A stretch of DNA of 64,000 bases, taken from positions 30,824,550-30,888,549 of the forward strand of contig NC_088650.1 in NCBI RefSeq assembly GCF_964019385.1, in the 5' to 3' direction. The position numbers were made by a program, and so were the translations under genes. The notes under the pieces were generated by a model that had not been told where the DNA came from, ran no database searches, and worked only from the letters and a program-made list of their open reading frames with translations. Positions 1 through 35,680 of this stretch are shown piece by piece. Source of the stretch: Sycon ciliatum (lineage: Eukaryota; Porifera; Calcarea; Leucosolenida; Sycettidae). The stretch's first letter is position 1; every line of letters starts with the position of its first letter.

Positions 1-924
1 TCAACAGCTACTAGTGGCAGTCTTGGACATCGTCAGCCTCTGCCGACTTGTGAGATATCTTTGAAGGGGAACAACATCTCGACCAAGCTCCTCGAGGACA
101 TTGCTCAGTCCGGCAATTGTGGCAGCGACATTGTGGACATCGGCAGTCACTGGGCGTATCGCAACTTAGTTCTGCAACGCTCTGTAGAGGAACTAGTGGA
201 GGAACAAGGCCGCGGATCTTACGGCATGTTGACTGATGACTTGATGGGTGCACTTGGCCAGTACCTTGCGACCAACCCTGGACTGTCCATCGTTGACGTC
301 AGCTATTGTCTACTTACTGATTCAGGGGTAACCACGCTAGCAATGTCAGGAATGGCTGAGAATAGATCAGTGAAAGTTATTGACTTCACCTGCAACAACA
401 TCAGATTGCCTGGAACGGTTTCATTACTGGAAGCTGCAGCATCACCACACTCTGGCCTGCGTGCTCTGTGCCTTGAGAAAAACCCAGTGTTCCACGGTAT
501 CGATACCAGCCATGAAGAGTATCCACGTCTACTGCAGAGCTTGTCTAGCTGCAAACAGCTCCACTTCCTCTCCTTCGAAAGAACCGGAATGTCGGACGAG
601 GTTGGTGCGGACCTTGTGCGATGCCTAAAACATCTTCCCCACATTAGTTGGCTTCAACTGTCGCACAACGATGTCGGAGATGATACAGCTCGTGCCCTTG
701 TTGAGCTGAGCGAAGCCAATTGCAGCATGCGACACGTCTGCCTCGTGCAGGACAAGATCACAGATGTTGGTATCAGCTACTTTCTCCAGTCACCTGCGGT
801 CATGGCAATGGATAGGATTGACTTGCTCGACAATCCGTGCTCCATCACGCTATTCAAGGCGCCACTACTCAATACCGCCTCGTGGCAAAATCTTGAGGAA
901 CTCCTTGAATGTGTCTCGAACTGA
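1..924 (+). CDS. Leucine-rich-repeat protein, C-terminal part (5' end outside window)
   Basis: The frame is open from base 1 to a TGA at 922-924 (307 residues visible), and no ATG is needed inside the window, so this is the last exon or 3' part of a larger gene. The protein shows irregular ribonuclease-inhibitor-type leucine-rich repeats, with spaced segments such as LSIVDVSYCLLTDSG, LRALCLEKN, ISWLQLSHNDVGDDTA and MDRIDLLDNP. Repeats of this type form a curved binding surface in NLR, RanGAP-like and other scaffold proteins. No catalytic or membrane segment is visible, and the family cannot be named without the N-terminus. It converges on the GALNS gene downstream. Confidence 0.6.
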   Translation, partial: STATSGSLGHRQPLPTCEISLKGNNISTKLLEDIAQSGNCGSDIVDIGSHWAYRNLVLQRSVEELVEEQGRGSYGMLTDDLMGALGQYLATNPGLSIVDVSYCLLTDSGVTTLAMSGMAENRSVKVIDFTCNNIRLPGTVSLLEAAASPHSGLRALCLEKNPVFHGIDTSHEEYPRLLQSLSSCKQLHFLSFERTGMSDEVGADLVRCLKHLPHISWLQLSHNDVGDDTARALVELSEANCSMRHVCLVQDKITDVGISYFLQSPAVMAMDRIDLLDNPCSITLFKAPLLNTASWQNLEELLECVSN

Positions 925-2226
925 GTCCCTTTATCCCCACTTGCACAAAATCCCTGATGAAATACAAGTTGAGTACACAACACTAAGGCCAGCAGTCTTC
1001 TGTGATGATCTACACGTCGAAGAAGCAAAGCTTCAGCAAGCACAGCAAGACATTTCAGTAGGTATTGGACAATATCTATTCACCTCCTGAACTGTGACAT
1101 TTTCCTTGCTGCCTTTCCGGCAACGACACCGTTTCCATGACTACTCTTGCGGAATTTACCCTTTTTGTTCAAAGTAAAGATTGGAGTGCGATCGCATCCC
1201 CAGATAGCATTAGATTTTGTTCGAGAGTTTACACACTCTCTCACAGTCTTTTACACAGTTTTACCTAGCAAAGAGATCACTTTATGGTATGATTGTTGAG
1301 ACTGAGCATACCGTTACATTCCTCTTTACAATTAGTGTGTTCCCCAAGCTTCATATAGGATCAGTTACGGCACGGTGTATGTTTGGCCTGGCTGTGCTGC
1401 AGGTTATGTGGTGTATGTTTGGCCTGGCTGTGCTGCAGGTTATGTGGATCATTCTAGTGTTCTACATATACATGTGAATGATCGTCAAGACACACAGCCT
1501 GCTCTGTCACACATCCCATACTCTGTTTGTGTGTTCGGCAGGCTCTAGTCACCAGGCATATTTTTATAGACAGCACTGCCTCTGCACTTCACGTTTTCTC
1601 GCAATGCTGGCATTTAGCGAGAGTGATATGATCACTGCAACCATAGTGTACTTGGGAAATTCACCATAAACCATTACTAGTATAACAAACAACTTAGTAT
1701 ATAACGTGACTTAGTCATTGCACTGAGTCAGCCGTACACCAAAATATTCATCATTTTACTTGAGCCAGGTACTATCTGGAGCAGTGTTCATGATCTTGAG
1801 ACAACACAGTGGCAGCTAGCCAATATTTCCTAATTTTTGTTTTTGAATATTACTTTGAGTATTATAGGCCTCGCAGAGCAATTTTCACGCAAGCTGTCTT
1901 CATTATGACTTGCATTGAACTCTTCTGTGCGTTCATGCTGCCATGCAAGAATTATAAGCCTGCGTACCCGAGGTACGCTGTTACGAATCAGTGCAACATT
2001 CAGTGACTTTGATTTATGTGTGTGTCATTACGTGCGCATCGCCGTGTGTCCGGGTGGGAGCATACGGTGGGGGTACCAGGTGGTGTCGTATGCTGAAAGC
2101 TACTGTACAGGTGTACAGGCAGCTGTTCATGCATGGCTGTGAATAGTGGATTTGGACTTCAAAGTGGAATTGTCATGCACAGCAGGCACAACACACTGAG
2201 AGTGCTAGTTCCAAACAGTATTGGTA
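925..2226. other. Intergenic / 3' flank
   Basis: No gene is recognised. It includes the 36 bp tandem duplication at 1375-1446. Short open frames here have no recognisable protein features. Confidence 0.5.
1375..1446. repeat. Tandem duplication, 2 x 36 bp
   Basis: Two identical 36 bp units abut (1375-1410 and 1411-1446), each beginning GTGTATGTTTGGCCTGG. Confidence 0.95.
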
Positions 2227-2585
2227 TACCGTACTGGCAATATATGTTGCCGCGTAACGCGTAACGCAGGGGGGTGCGGCGTAACGCGCGACCAGGCTAG
2301 TGCGACAAATTTTCGTTGCGTTCGTAACGCGCGTCCGGCGGGGTGCGGCGATCTTTTCATTACAAAAAAGGCTGAAACTGTGAAAGCACGTGTACCGCGT
2401 GGTGAAAAGTTCAAAACTGGACGCAGCAGGAAGTCCTGCAATAGCAAAAAAAAGGACTGCGGCAATATAGAAACCTGTGTAACGGCTCCTGTGCGACTTT
2501 GCATGTAACGCCCTGCGTGCGGCAAACATGTGCCAATGTAACGCTTCATGGCCTCACTGCGGCAACATATATTGCCAGTACGGTA
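2227..2585. mobile_element. TA-flanked MITE with 27 bp perfect terminal inverted repeats
   Basis: The sequence at 2227-2253 is the exact reverse complement of 2559-2585 (outer bases TACCGTACTGGCAATATATG). Reading the outer TA as the target duplication gives an element 2229-2583 beginning CCGTACTGG, as in Tc1/mariner-type MITEs. The interior is enriched in GTAACGC and TGCGGC words, which look like degenerate subterminal repeats. It has no coding capacity. Confidence 0.8.
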
Positions 2586-3403
2586 GTTTATGTTAGGCGG
2601 AATAAGCAGAGTCACCCACCGATTGAAGAGTGCTCAACACCCCGTGAGGTGAAGTCCGTGCACACCCAGTAGAGACAGAGGACCTTCAAGGTAGTTAGTT
2701 ACCTGCTAAAGATCGCCCAGAGTCTTGTAAAACTTGGAGTTGTAACATGAATTCCTTTCTCTCCCTACACTGTATCTGTACGGGGGCATCACAAGGTATT
2801 TTAGTGTGGTTACGGTCAGCCATCTGCAGTACTATTTACTCATGACTCGGGGAGGGGTGTCTGATTCCAACATTTAGGATTATTGATTTACAGGGGGCAG
2901 GTAGTCGTACGTTCAGTACCGTTGTGACCGTACCATGTCCAATGTCCCTCATGTATGTCGGTGTATACTTCAAAGGACATGTATGTGGATGGCTTCTGAT
3001 ACCTTTATAACATAGCAAGGCACTGAATGTGGTGGGTTTGCCAAATTTTCGGAATTATCTACTGTCTGCCATGTCGTCAAAAGAAGAATTCTCCAAAATG
3101 TGTGCTATAAATTATGTCCACTGGTGAACAAACATCCTCACTGAATGTTGTTCCATTCATAACAAGGTTCTGGTAACACTGAGCAACTCCGCACAGTCGT
3201 CGATCAAAACTGCTCTCCACAATGAGTCTTGTCAAAAATAGCCTAAAGCAACGATCATGATAAAGATTGATAAAATTAATGTCTTTGCTCAGGACACAAT
3301 GGTATCACTAACATGACCATATTGCCACTATTGCCAAAGCCATTGTACTTGAGCGATTTCCCTAGCATGATGTGTGACTGCATGCAGCAATAGAATTCCA
3401 TCA
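2586..3403. other. Intergenic, 3' flank of GALNS
   Basis: This lies between the LRR gene and the GALNS stop codon and should contain the GALNS 3' UTR on the minus strand. No strong minus-strand AATAAA is apparent close to the stop. Confidence 0.4.
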
Positions 3404-28463
<25,060 letters not shown>

Positions 28464-30418
28464 TCTGCACTATTCTCCTCAAATCCGATAAATCGGCACC
28501 GCTCAGTGCCGCACAGGTCAGCAGATCTAGTATTCTACGACAAAACAAACGTGCTACTTCCGACGTGTCTGGATATCTTGATGGTTACACAAGTCGTGGA
28601 CGATAGGATAAAGCGAGCCCTGGACCTTTCATTTCACCCGGCCTCAGCTCCAGCTCTTCACTCAAAGATGATTCTTCACGCAGGTCTGTGTAAACACGTT
28701 ACCATGGTTACGACCCAAGTGCATTGCTTTTCGACTTCAGTCTTCAGTGATCAATCTATGTTTGTACCAGGGAGGGTATACGACTCCTTGGCCTGGGTCT
28801 ATGACTCCCTGGTTTGTACTCAATCTGCGGACAGCATGCTGTTTCGTTCTTTGTGAACTCATCAAACGGTCACGGTTTTACCCCTAACGGTTAACTGCTA
28901 GCGCTAAGCTAACGGTCGGTTTAACGGTTATAACCTATAAGCCACGGCAATCCTGCGGACTCTTTTTTAACCGTATATTTGACTATACTCATTCAAAAAA
29001 TGTACCCTATTCAGTACAACGCACACATGTACATTCTCTTGCATGCTCATTCATACACACACCAAGAGACCAGATATGACCGAGTTGACAGCCCAGAAAT
29101 TGCGTAAGCGTGCGACAGCCTGCGAAAATGCATACTTTGCAACGACCTGATACTTGAAAAATTGACTGAAAAGTTACTGCGTAACCGTTATCTTTATCGG
29201 TTAACCGTTAATTCTTCCTGCGACCGCTTACAGTCATCATCTTATGTTTGTACGTAGATCTACTAGTACTAGTCTACCATGGTCTACCTGTAGGATCCTC
29301 ACTCTCAAAGTCTCAAACAGGGAGTCGAGTTTATAGTTATACCGTACGACAAATATTACACAGCAATGAATCAAACAAGTCGATTTGATTGAAGCCTGAA
29401 CGGCTGAAGGAATGCCTGCAAGTACTTGTATATAATTATACCACACTGTCTTATGCTGCAGCTGGTTTTGAATTTTATGAAGTTCTTCAACTTCTTGTCC
29501 ACACATCTGTCACATCTGTTGCAAGCAATATAGTGCAGAAAGAACATTCAAACTGGCATTATTTGGTGAAATAACGATCAGTGCCGAAAGCATTAATTTT
29601 GCAGAATAGATGAGCATTAGGAGCCGATGCCGATCTCTAGCCCATTTCAGTTTTGCACTCAGGCAAAGTAGCCAGGCGCATGAATGACACGGTACTCGGT
29701 AGTCTCTCAAGTCCTAGGTCAACGAACTAGCTCTACTACTAGCACTAGTATTCGAGTACTCCCCACACACAACAGATGCACTCGACAATGACTGTGTTCA
29801 TCAAGATATTATGGAAACAGAAATGGCCGTTGCGGCATGTTCGCTGTGGCAGTAGCACCATGCATCAAGCAGCTTCAGATTGGACCCATGCCCCCTAAGC
29901 ATTGTCTTCTACTGCTTTATATGTTAACATATTGTAGTCCATCAAGGTCATATAATACTGACATTTTGAAAAGAACTCAGCTCCAAAAGGCCAAACACAG
30001 CTCTTCATCTACCGTAAAATTAATGATTAAAAAGAAATTTAACTAAAAAGAGCATGGTCAGGAAGGTACAAACTGTACATGTGTCCACTGTAGCATGTAA
30101 AACAATACCCAAGGTCATCCCACGGTGTCACTATGAGCCTTGAGTTTATTGTAGGGTTTATCAGCTGGAATCAGTGTTCAAGAGTTTAAGGGAGGGAAAA
30201 AGGGAAAATAAATCTGCAGAAAACTTCGACCAGAACTTGAACGAGGTACCCTCACCTTCGGCCAGTGATACTCTACATAGAAGTAAGCAAGGGTTGAGTC
30301 ATCATCCTAGCAGAGACAGTTCAACATGCATGTATTCCTGGAGTGAGTATGATAATCATTGATCACCATCATTGTCATATGTACATTATGATAATTACTA
30401 GCTGCTCTCCTAGGGGCA
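28464..30418. other. Intergenic: GALNS promoter side and 3' flank of VWA-alpha-kinase 1
   Basis: No gene is seen. A stretch at about 28866-29220 repeats GGTTAACCGTTA-type words and is probably a degraded MITE. A minus-strand AATAAA at 30145-30150 may serve the kinase gene. Confidence 0.4.
30145..30150 (-). terminator. Candidate polyadenylation signal for VWA-alpha-kinase 1
   Basis: AATAAA on the minus strand, about 270 nt past the stop codon. Confidence 0.4.
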
Positions 30419-32635
30419 TCATACCATTGGGTTGGGTTTGAAGCCAAACGCTCGGCAGATATCATTGCAGCGGTGCGCCTCAAAGAATTTGATCATGCCT
30501 TGCACGCCAAGGTTGGTGCCGTAGCCGAACTGCAGCAGGTTCTTGGAGTGGATAGCTGGATCGGTGAGGTAGATGATGCCGTCCTTGGGCACGCCCTGCA
30601 GGTCGACCAGCATCATTCTCTCCTTGGAAATCACCCAGCTCCAGTGACTGAGAGCCTGCAAGGTCTCCAGGAACGGCGTGTCCGAGGGCTGTACGTCGTA
30701 GTTATTGGTGAACTTCTCGTAATCGGCTGGCGGCAGCAATGGCTCCATGGCCATGTACTTTGTACCTTCGCTGGCGGCGTTGTCGAATGCGACCACCTTG
30801 GAGACAATCATGTGCATGCGATATCGGTCCTTGTACGGCGCTGGAAGTGCTTTCTTGAAATCCGAGAGAAACTTGGCCGCAACGGTTTGCACTTCGGCGT
30901 CCTCCAGGTAGCGCTTGTAGCGGTTGTACATGACCTCTTCGAACTTGCTGCTCTTCAGGACTACGCGCTTCTTGTGGACTCGCTCCACACCATGAAAAGC
31001 CAGGCGTGCCGAGCCCTTGGCGAAGGGGCGTGCTGCTGCTCGAATGATGACTTTGTACTTGTCGATCTGTATACCGGCACCGTCCATGAGTGCGTCGATG
31101 GACTTGGGCATGTGAAAACGCACAGCAGTGCCCGGACGATCTTGCACACCGTGAAAGTCCTTCGGCAGTGTCTTGTCCAGTAGCCTGCACTCCGGGCGCT
31201 CCGTTTTGCAGTGCGCCGCCGCCATGGAGTGCTGTACGCTGCACTTGATGGCAGTCTCCAGCGACTCGAGGAAATCCCCACAGCTTGGGTCGACGCTGCT
31301 GAACGTTGTGATCGAAAGGTCACCCCTGGAGCTGATCTGTAGGGCCTGCTCAAAGATTCCAATCATTTTGTCGGTACTATCGTTGATCTTGCCAAAGAAG
31401 TACTGGATCTTGTTCTCCGCCATTTTCCGCATCATTTCATCATGTGTGCGGCGGTTTGGATCTCCCTCAGGGTTGCTATCACTGACGCCGTTGTGGTACT
31501 GTTTACCATGGCAGGGAGCATCAGCAATGTGGATGAGTAGCTTTGTCACATCTGGCCTCCAGGAGAGCTTTGTGAACATGGCGTGAAATGCTCCCATGAT
31601 ATCCTCCGCTGTGTCACCGCCACCATGGGCCTTGACGCTATCAACAAATCGGTAGAACTCCTGCGGGTAGAGGTTGAACTCAAAAACCTTCACACGTTCG
31701 CTTTCTGCTACGTCAAAGTCTGTGTACGCGATGAAAGCCGCACGCATGTGACAGCTCTTCTTGTAGACTTTCTGGATTCGATCGTAGAGAGCATGAATGT
31801 TCTTTTTGACTCCATCAATCCAGCTCTGCATGCTTCCTGTACTGTCCACCATGAAACACACGTCCACACTTTGGGCCAGTCGCATCAACCTGTTCAGCTC
31901 TTCAATGCCGGCTTTCTTCTCCTCCAGGAGCTTCTGCATTCGCTCGCGCCGTAGCTCCTCCCGGCGTGATATTTCCGTTGGAGTGGTATTCGATTCAGCC
32001 GTGACCGAATCAGAGACTTCCTTCACTGTGGAAAGGCCTGTCGAGGTTTTGACGCGCACAAATCGTTTGCCAGGATTACCCTTGAATTCTGGTCGCGTTC
32101 CAGATCCATCACTGGCAAGAACGGATGTCTGATCCGATGAAGATAGCTCTAGATTTACATTGATCGGATTAGCAACGTCCAGTCGACTCGCCGTTTCTTC
32201 ACCGCCCTCGTGTATCCAGCGGTTTAGTGTGACGGAATCTGAGGCTGCGCCTTCACCTTCTGCCAGTACGGTAGCGACAGCTTCATCAGCGTCACACTCT
32301 GGCAGGGCCAGTGAAATGGTGGAAAGGACACTACCGAGGCCGCTGTCTCCGTCTTCGGCTGGTTCTCGGTGCGGAGTGGCTGGTGCGAACGCAGGCGTGT
32401 CGAAGTGAGCATGCCTGAGTCGTCGTTCTTCCACGCGGCTTTCACTGCTTACAGAAGGGCCACGTAGTGTCAGCCCTTCGAGCTCTCTATCCAGGTGATC
32501 ATCAAGTACCTCCGTGCCGGCATCCTCGTCGACGTTCAGCATATCAAGCACCATGTAGTCGTCCCGCTCGGACGAAGCACTGGCTGATCCGTGTACCGAA
32601 ATCTCCGAATCGTAGGATTCACTGCACTCGGCCAT
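30419..32635 (-). CDS. VWA domain - alpha-kinase fusion protein, paralogue 1
   Basis: Single exon, 738 residues, ATG at 32635. Residues 1-240 are acidic, Ser-rich and probably disordered. A von Willebrand A domain starts near 255 (VDVCFMVDSTGSM, MIDAS-like D-x-T-x-S; TKLLIHIADAPCHG). An alpha-kinase domain starts near 530: RVVLK (ATP lysine), MAMEPLL, LVDLQGV (catalytic D and Q), YLTDPAIHS, then GVQGMIKFFEAHRCNDIC with the zinc-binding His/Cys. The architecture resembles Dictyostelium VwkA, an atypical Ser/Thr kinase. It is divergent from paralogue 2 across 864 bp. Substrate unknown. Confidence 0.9.
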   Translation of the reverse strand: MAECSESYDSEISVHGSASASSERDDYMVLDMLNVDEDAGTEVLDDHLDRELEGLTLRGPSVSSESRVEERRLRHAHFDTPAFAPATPHREPAEDGDSGLGSVLSTISLALPECDADEAVATVLAEGEGAASDSVTLNRWIHEGGEETASRLDVANPINVNLELSSSDQTSVLASDGSGTRPEFKGNPGKRFVRVKTSTGLSTVKEVSDSVTAESNTTPTEISRREELRRERMQKLLEEKKAGIEELNRLMRLAQSVDVCFMVDSTGSMQSWIDGVKKNIHALYDRIQKVYKKSCHMRAAFIAYTDFDVAESERVKVFEFNLYPQEFYRFVDSVKAHGGGDTAEDIMGAFHAMFTKLSWRPDVTKLLIHIADAPCHGKQYHNGVSDSNPEGDPNRRTHDEMMRKMAENKIQYFFGKINDSTDKMIGIFEQALQISSRGDLSITTFSSVDPSCGDFLESLETAIKCSVQHSMAAAHCKTERPECRLLDKTLPKDFHGVQDRPGTAVRFHMPKSIDALMDGAGIQIDKYKVIIRAAARPFAKGSARLAFHGVERVHKKRVVLKSSKFEEVMYNRYKRYLEDAEVQTVAAKFLSDFKKALPAPYKDRYRMHMIVSKVVAFDNAASEGTKYMAMEPLLPPADYEKFTNNYDVQPSDTPFLETLQALSHWSWVISKERMMLVDLQGVPKDGIIYLTDPAIHSKNLLQFGYGTNLGVQGMIKFFEAHRCNDICRAFGFKPNPMV

Positions 32636-33499
32636 GGCTATCGACAGGCAGCCTCACAGAAAGAAAACTCTACCCAATATAGTTCCCAACCAAAATACGA
32701 AATGGGTTCACGCAATCGACTAGCCTTTTGCACTTGCACCGACTCTCTTTGCGCCTTTCGGCCATGCAGCGCGAGAACAAAATCTCCCACTCCGTGGCAA
32801 TCTTGATGGCAAAGGTCTTCTTCCTTGGCGCAAAGTTTCGTTGGAGCAGGACCCAAGATTAGGCAAAAAATGCTAGAACTGTGCCAGAGGTATCGGCCAT
32901 CGTCGGCCCTCTTGCATTTGGGGACAGCTTTGGTTAGTACGGAAAGTCTTTCGACGACGAGAACAAAGTGCTGGCCTTCCTAGATCCTGCACCAGGCGAG
33001 TTGGTGTCAAGCGGCGACAATCGAAACTTTTAGCAATTCCCTACTGCTATGCTGGCGAGTTGTACACTGTTCCAACAGAAGCAAGTTCACTTCGTGAACG
33101 TGTGCATGAAGTAACACGTTTAGTTAGCCTAATGGTTAGTTGCTGAATACGGTGTCAGGAACAGACAGTGAGCACCCGGGGAAGGCCCATCCTCAAACGA
33201 AAGTTGGTGTGGACCAGTACTAGCAGTAGTGTGGTCGACTGGCCATTACTGATTGCGCAGTCAATAGATCTACGCACATCGTTTTAGTCTGGGTGTTTCG
33301 AAAGCTGAATCGAGTGCACTGGAATGGCGTTGGAGCAGTGCAGCGAATCATCTTCGCCGCTAACTCGCTCATCCGAAATCACTGTCCATCGAGTTAGCAA
33401 GTGATTGTTAGTTGCACACGGATCGGGAAACGTTCAACAGGCCTGCAGGAAAGAGGTCTTGCGATGCTGTAGACATCTCGTGTGCCAGTTCCAAGGGTG
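32636..33499. promoter_or_regulatory. Bidirectional intergenic region between paralogues 1 and 2
   Basis: 864 bp separates the two divergent start codons and must hold both 5' UTRs and promoters. No TATA box or other clear element was recognised. Confidence 0.5.
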
Positions 33500-35680
33500 A
33501 TGGCGGAGTCCTTACGCGACAAGAAAACGGCCATTGGCAGACGAGACTCTCTACGGCGGTCAGTGCTTGAGGCCGAGCAGAACGGCGACGAAGATAGTTC
33601 TAGCGACGAGTCCGCAGCAACAGTTTTAGCTGGGAGTGAGGGGGTGCAATGTTTTCCTTTGGCGAGAACCAGGGCAGCAGCTGGTGGTGGTGCTGCTGCT
33701 GCTGCTGTGGCGGCGACGGGTGTGGCTGCAAACGACCGGGACTCAGTGACAGAGTCTCCGGCGGCAAGTTGGCTTTCGTGTGACTTCTCTACTGCGGATT
33801 TGACAAGATCTGGTGCTTCGGTCACGTCCGAGAGCCAGCCGGAGTCGTCCCTGACGTCGGATGTTGATTCACGATGCGGACCAGAAATGATGGAGAGCGA
33901 AGACGCTGACACAGTCCTGGCCACTTCGAATGGGACCGTGAACAGACTCAGTAGCAGATCCACGGCAAGCGGTGCTCGCAGGCTCGCAGAACGTACAGTC
34001 CTTGCCGACGAAACTGTCTCAGACTTGGACGTCCACCGATCAAAAACTGCAAATTCAGAAGCAAGCAGTGACGATGCGGGAACAGTTCTAGCGCAGGACC
34101 TTTTCCAGGAAGTGAGAGGGAAGCAAAAGGTGAGGAAGTCGTCCTCGGCGGCCGATGGCACTAGCAAGCCCCCAGCACTGCATGTACTTGGTGAGCAGCT
34201 TAGCCAGGCGGAGAGTGTGGATGTGTGCTTCATGGTGGACTGTACGAAGAGCATGGGTAGGTGGATAGTAGCTGTAAGGAACAACATCAAGACACTCTAC
34301 CAGCGCATACAGGAGATCTATAACCGCCAGTGCCACATACGAGCTGCATTCGTAGGCTACTACGATGTCGAAAACAGGTGGTACAAACTGGAGCGGCCCT
34401 CGACCAAGCTAGACTTTACGACATCTCCCACGAAGTTTTACAGCTTTGTGAACAAGGTGTATGTTGGTGGTGGTGCTGACGCTGCAGAGGACGTGATGAC
34501 CGGATTCGAGGAGACCTTCAAGCTATCGTGGAGAGAGGGAGTCACGAAGCTGATCATTCACATTGCGGATCAGCCATGTCACGGTCGGATCTACCACCAT
34601 TGGCAAGTCAGTGACGACTATCCTTCAGGGGACCCCTGGAAACGGTCTCATGTTGATATGATGAAGGTGATGGCTCGTGAGAACATTCAGTACTACTTTG
34701 GAGAGATCACCGGGCATACAGGGAAAATGATCAATGTGTTCAATGAGTGCCTCAAGCGGGAATCCTACGGACGCCTGTCCATCACGACGTTTGATGCCAT
34801 CTCTCCGGAGGGGGAGGGCTTCTCTACCGCTCTGCTGTCGGCCGTACGTTCAAGCATCATCCACTCGGTCAGCGAACTGCGCACACCACTTGAGACAAGA
34901 CCAGCATGCAGGGAAATTGATCCCACCTTGCCAATGCACCTGGAGAGGCTACCGATCACAGCCGCTGTGGCCATGCGCTTTGAAATGCCGGCGTCCATCG
35001 ACGACGACATTCTCCGGAGTACGGCCATGAAGCTGATGAAGTATGACGTAACGCTGCGCATGGCCGTGAAGCCGTTTGCACAGGGCTGCCTGCGCTTGGC
35101 CTATCACGGTCTGGACGTCGCGAAGAACAAACGCGTCGTCCTGAAACGGAGCCGCTTCACCAATCCGGAGCACAACCGCTTCAAGCGCTACCTCGAGGAC
35201 ATGGAGATGCAGGCGGTCACTGCTCGCTTCTTGGCCGACTTCAAAAAAGCTCTGCCGGCCACTGCGAGTGCCGCTGCGCAAAAGATCGAGGTGCTGATCG
35301 CAAAGGTGATAAAGTTGCAGAGTGCATTCTGCGAGGAGGATCGCTACATGATGATGGAGCCGTACCTCTCCGGGAACTACAGCAAGTTCAGCAACAATGC
35401 CTATAGCCAGTGTGCTGGTAGCGAGCTGGAGCGTATTATGCAGGCGTTCAGCCACTGGACATACACCAGATCCCGAGAGCGCATGATCGTCGTCGATCTC
35501 CAAGGTAGCGTTCACAACGGCGTGACCTATCTCACCGACCCGGCCATTCACTGCACCGACGCCAAGCGCTTTGGCAAGACGACCAACTACGGAGTGCAGG
35601 GCATGCGCATGTTCTTTGCTGGCCACGAGTGCAACAGAGTGTGCCGTTCTCTGAACCTCACACCCGTTTCTGTTGTGTGA
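33500..35680 (+). CDS. VWA domain - alpha-kinase fusion protein, paralogue 2
   Basis: Single exon, 726 residues. The ATG at 33500 has a good context (G at -3 and +4), and an in-frame TAG lies at 33470. The N-terminus starts basic (MAESLRDKKTAIGRR) and then becomes acidic, with four T-V-L-A motifs. The VWA domain begins near 239, but its MIDAS-like motif is DCTKS rather than D-x-T-G-S. The kinase part has RVVLKRS (about 545), MMMEPYL, VVDLQGS, YLTDPAIHC and GVQGMRMFFAGHECNRVC, so all alpha-kinase landmarks are present. It converges with paralogue 3. AATAAA at 36055-36060 is a possible polyadenylation signal. Confidence 0.9.
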   Translation: MAESLRDKKTAIGRRDSLRRSVLEAEQNGDEDSSSDESAATVLAGSEGVQCFPLARTRAAAGGGAAAAAVAATGVAANDRDSVTESPAASWLSCDFSTADLTRSGASVTSESQPESSLTSDVDSRCGPEMMESEDADTVLATSNGTVNRLSSRSTASGARRLAERTVLADETVSDLDVHRSKTANSEASSDDAGTVLAQDLFQEVRGKQKVRKSSSAADGTSKPPALHVLGEQLSQAESVDVCFMVDCTKSMGRWIVAVRNNIKTLYQRIQEIYNRQCHIRAAFVGYYDVENRWYKLERPSTKLDFTTSPTKFYSFVNKVYVGGGADAAEDVMTGFEETFKLSWREGVTKLIIHIADQPCHGRIYHHWQVSDDYPSGDPWKRSHVDMMKVMARENIQYYFGEITGHTGKMINVFNECLKRESYGRLSITTFDAISPEGEGFSTALLSAVRSSIIHSVSELRTPLETRPACREIDPTLPMHLERLPITAAVAMRFEMPASIDDDILRSTAMKLMKYDVTLRMAVKPFAQGCLRLAYHGLDVAKNKRVVLKRSRFTNPEHNRFKRYLEDMEMQAVTARFLADFKKALPATASAAAQKIEVLIAKVIKLQSAFCEEDRYMMMEPYLSGNYSKFSNNAYSQCAGSELERIMQAFSHWTYTRSRERMIVVDLQGSVHNGVTYLTDPAIHCTDAKRFGKTTNYGVQGMRMFFAGHECNRVCRSLNLTPVSVV

